DNA of 64,000 nt from CAZTZL01 sp964537715. Lineage in GTDB: Bacteria > Zhuqueibacterota > QNDG01 > DSAB01. Shown piece after piece: positions 26,201 through 34,456 of the stretch. A model generated the notes under the pieces. The model was not told where the DNA came from. It searched no databases and saw only the letters and a list, made by a program, of their open reading frames with translations. How positions within the stretch are numbered: the first letter of the stretch is position 1; the number at the start of each line of letters is the position of its first letter. The position numbers and the translations under genes were made by a program. The stretch spans positions 1-64,000 of the forward strand of contig CAZIAH010000003.1 in the NCBI GenBank assembly GCA_964537715.1, in the 5' to 3' direction.

Positions 26201-27360
26201 TAAAAAGACGTCAGCTTCTCTAGATTTGTAAACGTACCTGGCACCGCACCTGTTAACTGATTGTTGCCGAGATCTAAAAACATCATATTCGGTAAAAATC
26301 CCATTTCCTCCGGAATAGCTCCTGAAAATTGATTATGCGCAAGATAGAGCGACGCAAGTTGCGCTAATTTTCCAATCTCCGCTGGAATGGAATCAGAAAG
26401 CTGATTCAAACTGATATTTAAATAGGACAAATTGGTCAAATCCCCAATTTCAGGAGGAATCGGACCTTCCAACTGATTGTCATTGAGATACAAGGATAAC
26501 AAAGTTGTCAGATTCCCGATATCAGCAGGTATTGTACCTTCAAATTGATTATAACTCAAATCGAGTGTTTGAATACTTACCAGATCACCAATCTCTGGAG
26601 GAATAGGACCGGAAAACTGGTTGTTATAGAAATAACAGTATATCAAATCATCTAGATTGCCAATCTCTGGAGGAATAGGGCTATTAAGCTGGTTATACGA
26701 TAAATCCAGCACCATCAGATTGCTCAGGTTGCCAATTTCCTGTGGTATTTGACCTGTAAGCTGATTGCTATTTAAATAGATATCTTTGCATTGATCAAGA
26801 TTCCCTATTTCAGGAGGAATGGAACCTGTGAGCTGATTTTCTGAAAGAATAAGTGTGATTAAATTGACAATATCCCCTATCCATAGCGGAATCGTTCCTG
26901 AAATCTGATTATCTCTCAATTCAAGGTGTGACAAACGTGTTAAATTCTGGATTCCTGCAGGAATAGAATCGCCGAATTGGTTGCAATTCAAATACAAATT
27001 ATTCAAGTAAATGAGATTACCAATTTCTTCAGGAATAGGTCCACTGAGTTGATTTAGACTGAGGTCCAGATAGGTCAGTGTATCCAGATCACCGATCTCT
27101 GATGGGAGAGTCCCCGTCAAGTTATTTCCGTGTAATTTTATTGAGGTCACCCGTTCATTCTCCACATCAATACCATACCAATCGGCCACCGGTCCAGTAA
27201 GCCAGTTATCTTTATTGGTCCAGTTGGTTCCATCGGTACTATCGTACAAAGCGACAAGTGCCAGAGAATCCTGCTCGAGAACTTGCCCTATTATATCGGA
27301 AGGATTTAAAAGAAGAATAACAACGAAAGTGGACAGCCAAGTAAAAGATTGCTTTCTCAT
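23287..27360 (-). CDS. Giant secreted leucine-rich-repeat/Ig-like protein with T9SS tail
   Basis: The protein has 1357 residues and a signal peptide at ~1-25. Three tandem units each open with QDSLALVxLYxSTDGxxWTN (near residues 29, 524 and 850), continue with plant-type LRRs (IPPEIGNLxxLxxLxLxxNQ), and close with an Ig-like domain showing YxCxITNxV. A T9SS sorting domain begins near 1277 (QNYPNPFNPETR). Unit 1 has the most LRRs and unit 2 the fewest. The likely function is surface adhesion or recognition. The start is preceded by AAGGAGGGGG. It is convergent with the methyltransferase (26-bp gap) and divergent from the NlpC gene. Confidence 0.92.
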   Translation of the reverse strand: MRKQSFTWLSTFVVILLLNPSDIIGQVLEQDSLALVALYDSTDGTNWTNKDNWLTGPVADWYGIDVENERVTSIKLHGNNLTGTLPSEIGDLDTLTYLDLSLNQLSGPIPEEIGNLIYLNNLYLNCNQFGDSIPAGIQNLTRLSHLELRDNQISGTIPLWIGDIVNLITLILSENQLTGSIPPEIGNLDQCKDIYLNSNQLTGQIPQEIGNLSNLMVLDLSYNQLNSPIPPEIGNLDDLIYCYFYNNQFSGPIPPEIGDLVSIQTLDLSYNQFEGTIPADIGNLTTLLSLYLNDNQLEGPIPPEIGDLTNLSYLNISLNQLSDSIPAEIGKLAQLASLYLAHNQFSGAIPEEMGFLPNMMFLDLGNNQLTGAVPGTFTNLEKLTSFYVDYNQLDELPDLSSLPDLSYFSVYNNRFTFEDLEPNIMISNFDYTPQNSVGTEKDTTVTYGTSLSFLVSVGGASNQYQWFNGYSMIPGATSDEYTIGYVSSADAGDYICRVTNTVVPGLTIYSRPIHVTVVGANPEFEQDSLALVALYNSTDGAHWTNNDNWLSGSVLTWYGITVSDDRISRIVLAFNNLDGIIPPEIGDLTELTSLDLDNNQLGDTIPAEIGNLIQLTSLYLNNNQLTGSIPPAIGNLTSLTHLILDNNALDGSIPEEIGNLIEVKQCYLDGNELTGSIPSEMGNLIKATYINLTDNQLAGAVPDAFTNLIALKTLRINYNQLDGLPNLSLLPELHTLYAQDNRFTFEDIEPNITIPAFFYAPQDSVGEAQDTTIDYGASFPLIVDVGGVNNQYQWLHDQTILSGAVSDTYTINFATIEDEGSYVCQITNSVATELTLYSHTTTITVKIPGNIEQDSLALVTLYDSTDGTNWTNHTNWLAGSLDTWFGITVEDERVKIVDLDNNNLNGTVPPEIENLTAVTYLYLSDNQLVGEIPPEIGNLASVEYLYMGNNQFTGSIPPEIGKLPNLSDFYLDRNELNGPIPPEIGNCTNLVGLYLNNNQLSDSIPPEICNLTELYFLYLDGNQLTGEIPQEIGNLSKLRILRLANNQLSGSIPSEIGDLSQLYQLELFYNQFTGPVPEEISQCTALQFCYIHQNHLEGSIPSQFTDLTILQRFYINSNQFTGLPDLSSIPTLTDLTAEDNRLTFEDIEPNIRIPNFSYWPQDSVGEKQDTTIDVGSSIILSVEVGGTANVYQWFKNGEEVTDADSLAYVIESATESDSGSYVCQITNTIVTDLTLYSRPIGVHISEGVGVVDQRSGIPEEYALLQNYPNPFNPETRIEYHLPQPSEVKLVIYDIKGQVVREFVQEMKPAGYHHVIWDGRNGSGQKVATGIYIYRIEIKSREEKEKRFVDVKKMVLMK

Positions 27361-27552
27361 TTCCCCCTCCTTTTACTAAGACTAATAGAATAAATTACTA
27401 AAAATAAAGGTGTCAATATTCCTTTAGAAAGTCAAGATAAAATTTAATCACTAAATTACAGGAAAAATCAATTTATTCGAATGTATCCAAAATAAGCTTG
27501 ACTCTTACTTTACAGAATGTTTAACTTTATTAAATAAACAAGGAAATTTAAA

Positions 27553-28032
27553 ATGTTAAAGATAAAGAATTGTGTATTCATTATTGTATGTTCTTTCTTT
27601 TTATTTACATGTACAGGACCTTATACCATACCAACACGACCGCCAAGATTTCAGACCCAAAAGCAGGCCAGGCTCTGGAATCACGCCCAGACTTTTCTTG
27701 GTGTACCTTATCGATTTGGAGGATCCAACAGAGCAGGAATGGACTGTTCTGGACTTGTTTTCCGGCTTTATAAGGATGTTTATAATATAGAGCTTCCCCA
27801 CAGCACGACAGAATTATATCAACAAGGATATACGATCACTCTGGGCGTCCTGGAAACTGGTGATCTTATATTCTTTCATGACGGTCAGAATCGGACTCCG
27901 GAACATGTAGGCATTTATCTTGGGAACTTCAGATTTATCCATGCATCCAGCCGAAGAGGTGTCATTGTATCAAAAATATCCGATCCATATTATCAAAAAC
28001 GGATTTTGGGAGCAAGAAGAATTCGTAAATAG
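27553..28032 (+). CDS. NlpC/P60-family cell-wall hydrolase, lipoprotein
   Basis: The protein has 159 residues. A lipobox FLFTC (Cys20) ends the signal peptide. The papain-like NlpC/P60 domain has Cys65 in MDCSGLVFRLY, His118 in PEHVGIYLG and His130 in FRFIHAS, a complete triad-like set. Typical members cleave the gamma-D-Glu to diamino-acid bond of peptidoglycan stem peptides. The length is like the short Spr/NlpC lipoproteins, suggesting a role in wall expansion at the outer membrane. It is monocistronic; the 192-bp divergent spacer before it (27361-27552) is AT-rich with no clear repeat. Confidence 0.9.
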   Translation: MLKIKNCVFIIVCSFFLFTCTGPYTIPTRPPRFQTQKQARLWNHAQTFLGVPYRFGGSNRAGMDCSGLVFRLYKDVYNIELPHSTTELYQQGYTITLGVLETGDLIFFHDGQNRTPEHVGIYLGNFRFIHASSRRGVIVSKISDPYYQKRILGARRIRK

Positions 28033-28054
28033 ATTTAAGCAACTTATCTGAAGT

Positions 28055-28510
28055 TTACCATCGAGGCATTAACAGATCACCGATCTTTTCAAGATATTTC
28101 TGATCCACTTCATCAAAATCATTTTGCCGATCGCTGTCCACATCGAGAACTCCGCGGATGGATTGATTTTGATCAAACAGAGGGATAACCATTTCGGATT
28201 TCGAATTGGGATCACAGGCCACATGCCCAGGAAATTGATGTACATCGGGAACGATTAAAGTCTTCTTTTTCTTGACACAAGTTCCACAAACCCCCTCCCC
28301 TATATCAAGAAACACACAAGCCGGAGCCCCCTGAAATGGCCCGAGTACCAATCGATTGTCTTTTATCAGATAAAAACCAACCCAGAAAAATCCGAGACGC
28401 TTTTTCAAAACAGCTGCGATATTGCCGAGATCAGCAATGAAATCCCCGCCCTTTTCGAGACGGATTTCGATCTCCCGGAGTGCGGCAATGTATTTCTCTG
28501 TTCTGGTCAA
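28055..28510 (-). CDS. GAF-domain free methionine-(R)-sulfoxide reductase
   Basis: The protein has 151 residues and is a single GAF domain. The cysteines of the fRMsr family are visible: C65 in FQGAPAC, C75 in GVCGTC and C99 in FPGHVACD, plus an additional C78. The sequence GVLDVDSDRQNDFDEVD at the end is also family-typical. The enzyme reduces free Met-(R)-sulfoxide in the cytoplasm. It lies 6 bp downstream of the interrupted proline dehydrogenase and would be co-transcribed with the glycan operon. Confidence 0.88.
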   Translation of the reverse strand: MTRTEKYIAALREIEIRLEKGGDFIADLGNIAAVLKKRLGFFWVGFYLIKDNRLVLGPFQGAPACVFLDIGEGVCGTCVKKKKTLIVPDVHQFPGHVACDPNSKSEMVIPLFDQNQSIRGVLDVDSDRQNDFDEVDQKYLEKIGDLLMPRW

Positions 28511-28516
28511 TTCTTG

Positions 28517-29419
28517 CTATCCCCGGACAAAAATATTTTTGATCACATGTCCGGCTATCTGGGGATTCTCCTTCATTCTCCGCATGCAATAGCCGTACCA
28601 CTGCTCCCCGTATGGTACATAGATCCTGAGCCCATGTCCGTCGGCCACCAATTCATTTCTCATATTTTCAGTCACGCCTAAAAGCATCTGAAACTCGTAT
28701 TGGAATTTGGGAACCCGGTATTCATTCAGCATCTTGAGCGACCGGTTGACCAGCACCCGGTCGTGGGTCGCGATACCCGCATAGGATTTCGATTCGAAAA
28801 GCATCTTGACCAGTGCCATGAAATTATCACGTATCTTTTCCCGATCATTGAAAGCGATTTACGGGGATTCATCGTAAATGCCCTTGCAGACCCGGATATT
28901 GGCAATACCGTCTTTGATCAACTGTTCGACATCGCCCTGACTGCGTTTCATATAGGCCTGGATTACCGTTCCCACATTCTTGTAATCCTTCCGCAGTTTT
29001 CGATAGATAGCGAGTGTATCATCCGTGCACGTGGAATCTTCCATGTCGATCCGGACGAAATTTTTGACTGCTTCTGCTCTCTGGACAATTTCTTTCACAT
29101 GCTCGTAGCATCGGTTCTTATCTAAACGAAGTCCGAGCTGTGTCAACTTCAGGGACAACGTTGCCTCAAGATTATTTTTCTGGATCGCATCCAGAACTTC
29201 GAGACACTGCATTCTGGCAATGTTCGCTTCCTCAAGGCTCGTAATATCTTCTCCAAGCACATCTATGGTCACCTGACACCCGATTTCGTTCAAGTCCTGT
29301 GTCTTGGCCACTGCACTGGACAGAGTTTTACCGGCAATGTATCGGCGAGAGAAAATCCATATAAATGACTTCGGGAAAACCGGCATGACGCCGACCACCA
29401 GACGACTAAACCATTTCAT
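28517..29419 (-). pseudogene. Proline dehydrogenase interrupted by one in-frame TAA
   Basis: From ATG 29419 the frame gives a monofunctional proline dehydrogenase of 300 codons, but codon 187 is TAA (28859-28861 on the plus strand). Upstream of the stop the protein ends RVCKGIYDESP; directly after it, in the same frame, comes IAFNDREKIRDNFMALVKML and then YAGIATHD, exactly the continuation expected for the family (CKGxYxExxxIAF). The enzyme would oxidise proline to pyrroline-5-carboxylate using FAD. One nucleotide change explains the break, so this is either a recent nonsense mutation, a read error, or suppressed in vivo. Its ATG overlaps the GT2 stop (ATGA). Confidence 0.85.
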
Positions 29420-30360
29420 GAGCGTATTCCTTCCAACGGTTCTGTAATGGTTTGTTTTTTTAATGTCAATTGATAGCCTCGATAAATATGATAAAAGACA
29501 AGAAAATGAATAACGCTCCGGCGCATTGGACGAGGAACTATCGGAATGATTGCACGGCTCCATTTTGCGAGCCAGGATTGTAAGAACAGCCGCAAAAATC
29601 GATTTTGAAACGAACCGGAAATCAACCGGTCGAATCGAAAAAGCTGCGTGAATTCGGGATATTTTTTTTGAATATAGGGAAGATTGATGCTTCCAAATTC
29701 TTCCATCTGACGAAAGTAAGTGGACAAATCTTTATTCAATTCTGAATATCCGACCGCCGATACATTGAAAATCACGGGGAGCCGGAATGTTTTCCACAGA
29801 CGATAGGCAAATTCGGTATCGCCTCCACCATAGGTGACCATGCTTCCATCCTGGCCATCAACCTGAACAAAGTAGTGACTTTCAAAAGCGACATTTTGCG
29901 TGATCAGATAGTAGGCAGGAATCTCATCTCCATTCTTATATTTATTCTTTCCCCGGTGTTGGAGATAATCGGAAAGGTAACTGGTTTTCGAATCGGTATA
30001 GACAACATCACCCAAAGAAATACAATTTTTGTTCTTCAGAAGTGTGAGATGTTTTTCGAGTAAATCCGGTGCAGGACGTATATCCGAATCGAACATAACG
30101 AGGTATTTCGACGTAATGTGTCCGAGCGCTAGATTCCTGGCTGGATTTCTTCCCTTGCGTTTCCCATCGGGATGGGTGAGCACTTTAAATTCGAACGGAT
30201 AACGGGTTTCTGACAGATACTCCAGCGTTCCGTCAGTCGAACCATCCACACAGATCAGCAGACGGAAATCTTTCACAGTCTGCGCTTCAAATCCGGCCAA
30301 ACAGCCTTCCAGTTCATCCAGATTGTTGTAGGTGGCTATGATAATATCAAACAGTGCCAT
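29416..30360 (-). CDS. GT2 family glycosyltransferase
   Basis: The protein has 314 residues. A GT-A fold is indicated by FDIIIATYNNLDELEGCL, LLICVDGSTDGTLEYL, RNPARNLALGHI and the DxD-type MFDSDIRP (~93-100). A GGGDTEFAYRL block near 180 resembles the acceptor/catalytic ED motif. It has no transmembrane anchor of note. It lies at the downstream end of the polysaccharide cluster, separated from the GT4 gene by 93 bp that contain a hairpin repeat, and overlaps the proline dehydrogenase gene by 4 bp. Confidence 0.85.
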   Translation of the reverse strand: MALFDIIIATYNNLDELEGCLAGFEAQTVKDFRLLICVDGSTDGTLEYLSETRYPFEFKVLTHPDGKRKGRNPARNLALGHITSKYLVMFDSDIRPAPDLLEKHLTLLKNKNCISLGDVVYTDSKTSYLSDYLQHRGKNKYKNGDEIPAYYLITQNVAFESHYFVQVDGQDGSMVTYGGGDTEFAYRLWKTFRLPVIFNVSAVGYSELNKDLSTYFRQMEEFGSINLPYIQKKYPEFTQLFRFDRLISGSFQNRFLRLFLQSWLAKWSRAIIPIVPRPMRRSVIHFLVFYHIYRGYQLTLKKQTITEPLEGIRS

Positions 30361-30419
30361 ATTACTCGATGGTTAAAAAAACAGCGTCCCTGATAGTCAG
30401 GATTACTCCAATTCTTGCT

Positions 30420-30445
30420 TCATCCTGAGCGCAGTCGAAGGATGA
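30420..30445. repeat. Hairpin repeat TCATCCT/AGGATGA
   Basis: TCATCCT (30420-30426) and AGGATGA (30439-30445) enclose GAGCGCAGTCGA. The CCTGAGCGCAGTCGAAGGAT core resembles the CCTGAGC/GTCGAAGG element at 41139-41189. It lies in the gap between two glycosyltransferase genes. Confidence 0.5.
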
Positions 30446-30453
30446 TAAGTCGA

Positions 30454-31500
30454 TCAAACAAAATGATTCCCCAATGTCTTCCGATATACATCCAGCATCC
30501 TTTCCGCAACCCGGTTCCAGAGAAAATTTCTTTGAATGTGCTTTTTCAATGTATCTGTTTTCTGGCTATTTAAAGCCTTCTCGATTGCGGTACGAATAGA
30601 TCGAACCGAATAGGGATTGACGTATTCTGCTTGATCCTCAAAATACTCCTGCGTGCCGCCGTGTGGTGTAATTACGATGTTCGCTCCGGCAAGGCCGGCC
30701 TCGAGTGCCGCGATTCCCGGCGTTTCGAATTTGGACGGTAAAGCAAACACCCTGCATGCTGCATATGCCGACGCCAGCAGCGGAGAATCGTGATCGAGTC
30801 CATCGATGAGAATCAGATTTTTATTTTTTTTTGCCTCACTCAGACACAATTCGGCCTCCCGGGAAGACACGACCTGACCGATGATCACGGCAGGATGATC
30901 GATCCGGCTCAGCGCCCGAATCAGGGAAAGCACATTTTTTCGATCCGGACCGATATGCCCGACATTGAGAATAAAATCCCTGACTCCATATTTTTTTTGA
31001 AACAGTGCCGGATCAGCCGATAGAAATTGTTCCGACACTCCGTTTGGAATCCAGTGAATCTTCTCTTTCGGAACGCACAATCCCTTTTCGATCAAACGGG
31101 CTTCCGCCATCGTGTTCGGCATGACGGCTTCGGCCCAATGACAGATATCGCGGGGAAAATGCCAGTCCCACCAAATTCCCCGAATCATCTTTCGCATTCC
31201 TCGGTAAAGCACATTCGCGGAACGGATCAGACCGGCGGAATGACGGCTATAAAAAATCGGCATGACGGCAAACTTGATGTTCCGATTTTTCAAATCCCTT
31301 GCAAGGTGAAAATTTCCCAGATTTGCCCCGAACAACTGGATGAGATCGCAATCCAGAACCTTCTCCTTTTCATCCCACATATCGAAATATCCGATTTCGA
31401 CGCCCATGCGTCTTAGATGCGCCTTCGTTTCGACAATGGCCACATGGGGGCCGCCGTGCACAAACATCACGGATTGATAGCATGCAAAATTAATTTTCAT
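30454..31500 (-). CDS. GT4-like glycosyltransferase
   Basis: The start is taken at 31500, whose ATG overlaps the stop of the upstream deacetylase gene (ATGA); the product has 348 residues. It is of GT-B fold: an N-terminal lobe with MFVHGGPHVAIVETKAHLRR and a C-terminal lobe with IPNGVSEQFLS, DFILNVGHIGPDRKNVLSLI and the donor-site stretch FALPSKFETPGIAALEAGLA, containing the E-x7-E motif. It probably adds a sugar from an NDP donor during assembly of the glycan exported by the nearby flippase. Confidence 0.87.
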   Translation of the reverse strand: MKINFACYQSVMFVHGGPHVAIVETKAHLRRMGVEIGYFDMWDEKEKVLDCDLIQLFGANLGNFHLARDLKNRNIKFAVMPIFYSRHSAGLIRSANVLYRGMRKMIRGIWWDWHFPRDICHWAEAVMPNTMAEARLIEKGLCVPKEKIHWIPNGVSEQFLSADPALFQKKYGVRDFILNVGHIGPDRKNVLSLIRALSRIDHPAVIIGQVVSSREAELCLSEAKKNKNLILIDGLDHDSPLLASAYAACRVFALPSKFETPGIAALEAGLAGANIVITPHGGTQEYFEDQAEYVNPYSVRSIRTAIEKALNSQKTDTLKKHIQRNFLWNRVAERMLDVYRKTLGNHFV

Positions 31501-33050
31501 GATTTCATTTTTCCGAAAATGTTTTCTATTCTGTAAATCCAAAGACGCCAGAAATCCCGTCTCCTGACACCGGGAGAATGAACCGGGATTGATTGATCCC
31601 GATTTTTCCAGACAAGTTTGCTTATATCAATCGTTTTCTGAAAAGGAAACACAGTGTATTTTTTGTCAGGAGAAATCGCTCTGAGATAAACGGAACCATC
31701 TCCATTTCGAACATCCAAAATTAGTTTTTGATTTCGAACCACCGGACTCCAATCAATGCGGGCTCTCCGTTTCCACCAAGTGCTGTAATTCCCCATGCTC
31801 ATTGATGGAATGTTTTGTTGCTGAATTTCACGGAATATCTCTTGAAAGACAGCGAAATTGCGATGTCCCGGATGGTGATAGATAAAAATGGGCTCTTCTA
31901 ACATAAATTTCTGTTGGATTACATTTTGATAATACGAAAGATACTGCTGCTTCGTATGTCTGGCCCGTCGGAGATTGCCGATACTGACTGGATGAATCGG
32001 CACCTGGAGAACCGTAGAAAAGGAATTATTCAAATAGGGATAAAATGGGAGATCGTCGTAGTCCAATCCAAATTCAGAGGAATATTCGAATTGCATCTCC
32101 TGAACAACTTTTCCCAAAGCCGGATTCCATTCGCCATACGGCGCCGCGTATCCCTTTGGATGAATCCCTGCATTGCGAAGAATATTCAATCCCTCAACAA
32201 TATTTTTTTTATTTGTTTGATAATCCGGAAAAATCCTGTGGCGGTAACAATGGTATCCGATCTCCTGATCCTTCATGTCGCGATAAAATCGAATCCAATT
32301 GTACTGGCTCTTGGTTTCGACAAACCAGGTGGCCGGAATGCGGTTCTTCTGGCAGAGAGAATAAAGTGTCTCGAGCTCCTGCTGCGTACCAAAATCAGTA
32401 TCTACACGGAAAGAAAAGACGTTCTTTTCTCCATTGGGAAACTGCCAGAGATGAACAAACGGAACGTTGCGTCGGCGATAGAGATAAATCAAACACTCCT
32501 GAATGATGTGCCGGAGACCACCCTTTGAAACCTTCGAGACTTTTTCCGAAGGCAGTCTCTTCCCATATTCGGAATGGAAATATTTTTGTCTAACATCCGC
32601 GCAAAGCAGTGACGCGATCAATCCTGAAGGCAGAACAACCACGTTTCCCTTGCCATAGGACAAAACACCAATCGCATATTTTCCCATCTGATTCCTGCAA
32701 TGAGTGGCACTCTTTGGGACTTGCATCCGCCGAAAAAGATCGCAATCGAAGGAACGAGAAAAAAGCGGCCCTTCCTCTGCGTACAGTGTTTTCAGATAGA
32801 CTCGCTTTACCTTCTGGGAAAGAAGGTGTTTGGCAGCATCGGCTTCGACAAGGATCGATCCGCCGTTATTCAGGTATTCGAGAATGTATTTTGTGTTCTG
32901 CTTCTTTCCGAAATAAGTAACGATCAATACGACAAACGCATCCGTGGAAACGGATCGATCCATATTGATTTTTTCGAAGGGTACACCGATCTGCCCAAGA
33001 ACAGTCTTCCAGCCCGGCGTCTCTTCCGATATGCCGATAGTCAATCTCAA
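31497..33050 (-). CDS. Polysaccharide-deacetylase (NodB-like) protein with N-terminal ThuA/GATase-like domain
   Basis: The protein has 517 residues. Residues ~1-170 resemble a flavodoxin/glutamine-amidotransferase-like regulatory fold (GGSILVEADAAKHLL; GKGNVVVLPSGLIASLL). Residues ~210-400 are a NodB-like domain with metal-site motifs FRVDTDFG (DxD), GYHCYRHRIF (H...H) and YAAPYGEWNP; IYHHPGHRN supplies the later catalytic His. A ~90-residue basic tail follows. No signal peptide is seen, so it may act in the cytoplasm on a lipid-linked oligosaccharide. It is coupled by 4-bp overlaps to the flippase and to the GT4 gene. Confidence 0.75.
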   Translation of the reverse strand: MRLTIGISEETPGWKTVLGQIGVPFEKINMDRSVSTDAFVVLIVTYFGKKQNTKYILEYLNNGGSILVEADAAKHLLSQKVKRVYLKTLYAEEGPLFSRSFDCDLFRRMQVPKSATHCRNQMGKYAIGVLSYGKGNVVVLPSGLIASLLCADVRQKYFHSEYGKRLPSEKVSKVSKGGLRHIIQECLIYLYRRRNVPFVHLWQFPNGEKNVFSFRVDTDFGTQQELETLYSLCQKNRIPATWFVETKSQYNWIRFYRDMKDQEIGYHCYRHRIFPDYQTNKKNIVEGLNILRNAGIHPKGYAAPYGEWNPALGKVVQEMQFEYSSEFGLDYDDLPFYPYLNNSFSTVLQVPIHPVSIGNLRRARHTKQQYLSYYQNVIQQKFMLEEPIFIYHHPGHRNFAVFQEIFREIQQQNIPSMSMGNYSTWWKRRARIDWSPVVRNQKLILDVRNGDGSVYLRAISPDKKYTVFPFQKTIDISKLVWKNRDQSIPVHSPGVRRRDFWRLWIYRIENIFGKMKS

Positions 33051-34456
33051 ATAAAAATCCTTTTCAGATAACGGATTTCATCCAAACCAATGTTTCCCAG
33101 ACAGACGATCAGAGGAACAGCAGCAGCCAATGCAATGATCAATTTCACGGGAAAAATAATCCGGACATGAAAAAGCAGACACCATGACAAACATAACGTT
33201 CCCAGAGAGGGCAGCATCACGCTTCGGGTAAAATGCAGAACCACATGCTGTTTCAATGCCGCCAGCATGACGACGAGAGATGTGATTTCGAAACCGATCA
33301 GGGCAAACACCACACCGATCGATCCCATCGGTCTGATCAAAATAATGAGCATCAAAAAAAAGACACCCAATCCCCAGAGAAGCGATTTGGTATACACCTT
33401 CTCCTGTTCGATCCCGATCAGCGTAAACGTAAATACCGAATTGATCAATTTTAATACAAACAAAGTCACCATCACCTGAAAAATCGGAACGGCACCCACA
33501 AACGCTTCTCCATAAATTAACCTGACGAGCAAATCCCCGCTCAATACGGCAATCAGGCCAACCAGAAGAACAAATGCAGTGGTGAGTTTCAAGACATGAT
33601 TGACATTCTCTTCCAGTCTTTCCGGAAATTGGCGAAAACAGCGGCTGATGTTCGGGAAAAAAACCGCATAAAAAATCCGATCAAATATCAACAGAAAAAA
33701 GATAAATTTGAATCCGGCGCTGAACAATCCGACATCCGTTCGGGTTACCACCAAACCCAGATAAATGACCGGAAATTGTGTCACGAACTGGGCAATGAGT
33801 GCCGCGATTCCAAGGGGGAATGCTTCCTTCAACAGGGAACGCACCTGCAATCGACTCCGTAGAAAATGAAAGGGAACTTTCTGGCTCTGAAATCTTATCC
33901 ACAAATAAATCATATTGATTAGCATTCCGGTGACCCATGCCCATGCAACCCATACAATGTCCTCCGAAGTTTTCACAAATACCAGCAGAAAAGCAAGATA
34001 ACAAATCATTCCCGCCAATTGTCCGCCGGCAATCGTTTTCAACTTTTGTGTCCCATGAAAAAACCAATCCAATAGAAAAGCTGCAGGAAAAACACCTAGC
34101 AAATAAATAGCGATCAAATGAAATAGATGAATTGAAGTAACAAATGTTTTTACAATAATGACGCCTGCTGTATAGGCCGCAATGGAAAGAATCAGACGTC
34201 CACTGAAAATACTGATTGTCAAATGGCCGACATCTTCACTCTTCGCCGCTACTTTTCTGGTACCTAAAACCGAAAGCCCGCTGTTTCCCACAATCATGCC
34301 ATAAGAAAGAACGGCCAGACCAATATTGATCGTTCCAAAATCCGAGGGACCGAGAATCCGCGCCAGATAGGCGACCGCCGCCATTCCGACCAAACGGCTA
34401 AGAGCATCTCCCGAATAAAGAAAGAGGATATTTTTAAAATGGGCGGTTATTCGCAT
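33047..34456 (-). CDS. Polysaccharide flippase (Wzx/MATE-like)
   Basis: The protein has 469 residues with about 12-14 hydrophobic helices. It begins FKNILFLYSGDALSRLVGM and continues AYLARILGPSDFGTINIGLA, the conserved start of RfbX/Wzx-type oligosaccharide flippases. The family moves lipid-linked repeat units across the inner membrane. It overlaps the upstream GT4 gene by 10 bp and the deacetylase by 4 bp, which places it at the core of a polysaccharide assembly operon. No Wzy polymerase is recognisable in the window. Confidence 0.88.
   Translation of the reverse strand: MRITAHFKNILFLYSGDALSRLVGMAAVAYLARILGPSDFGTINIGLAVLSYGMIVGNSGLSVLGTRKVAAKSEDVGHLTISIFSGRLILSIAAYTAGVIIVKTFVTSIHLFHLIAIYLLGVFPAAFLLDWFFHGTQKLKTIAGGQLAGMICYLAFLLVFVKTSEDIVWVAWAWVTGMLINMIYLWIRFQSQKVPFHFLRSRLQVRSLLKEAFPLGIAALIAQFVTQFPVIYLGLVVTRTDVGLFSAGFKFIFFLLIFDRIFYAVFFPNISRCFRQFPERLEENVNHVLKLTTAFVLLVGLIAVLSGDLLVRLIYGEAFVGAVPIFQVMVTLFVLKLINSVFTFTLIGIEQEKVYTKSLLWGLGVFFLMLIILIRPMGSIGVVFALIGFEITSLVVMLAALKQHVVLHFTRSVMLPSLGTLCLSWCLLFHVRIIFPVKLIIALAAAVPLIVCLGNIGLDEIRYLKRIFI

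Noticed and set aside
23900..27150. CRISPR-like periodic repeats
   Set aside because: The ~72-bp periodicity is coding: it is the 24-residue leucine-rich repeat on the minus strand.
28817..28861. Frameshift in proline dehydrogenase
   Set aside because: Both halves are in the same frame, so the break is a nonsense codon and not a frameshift.
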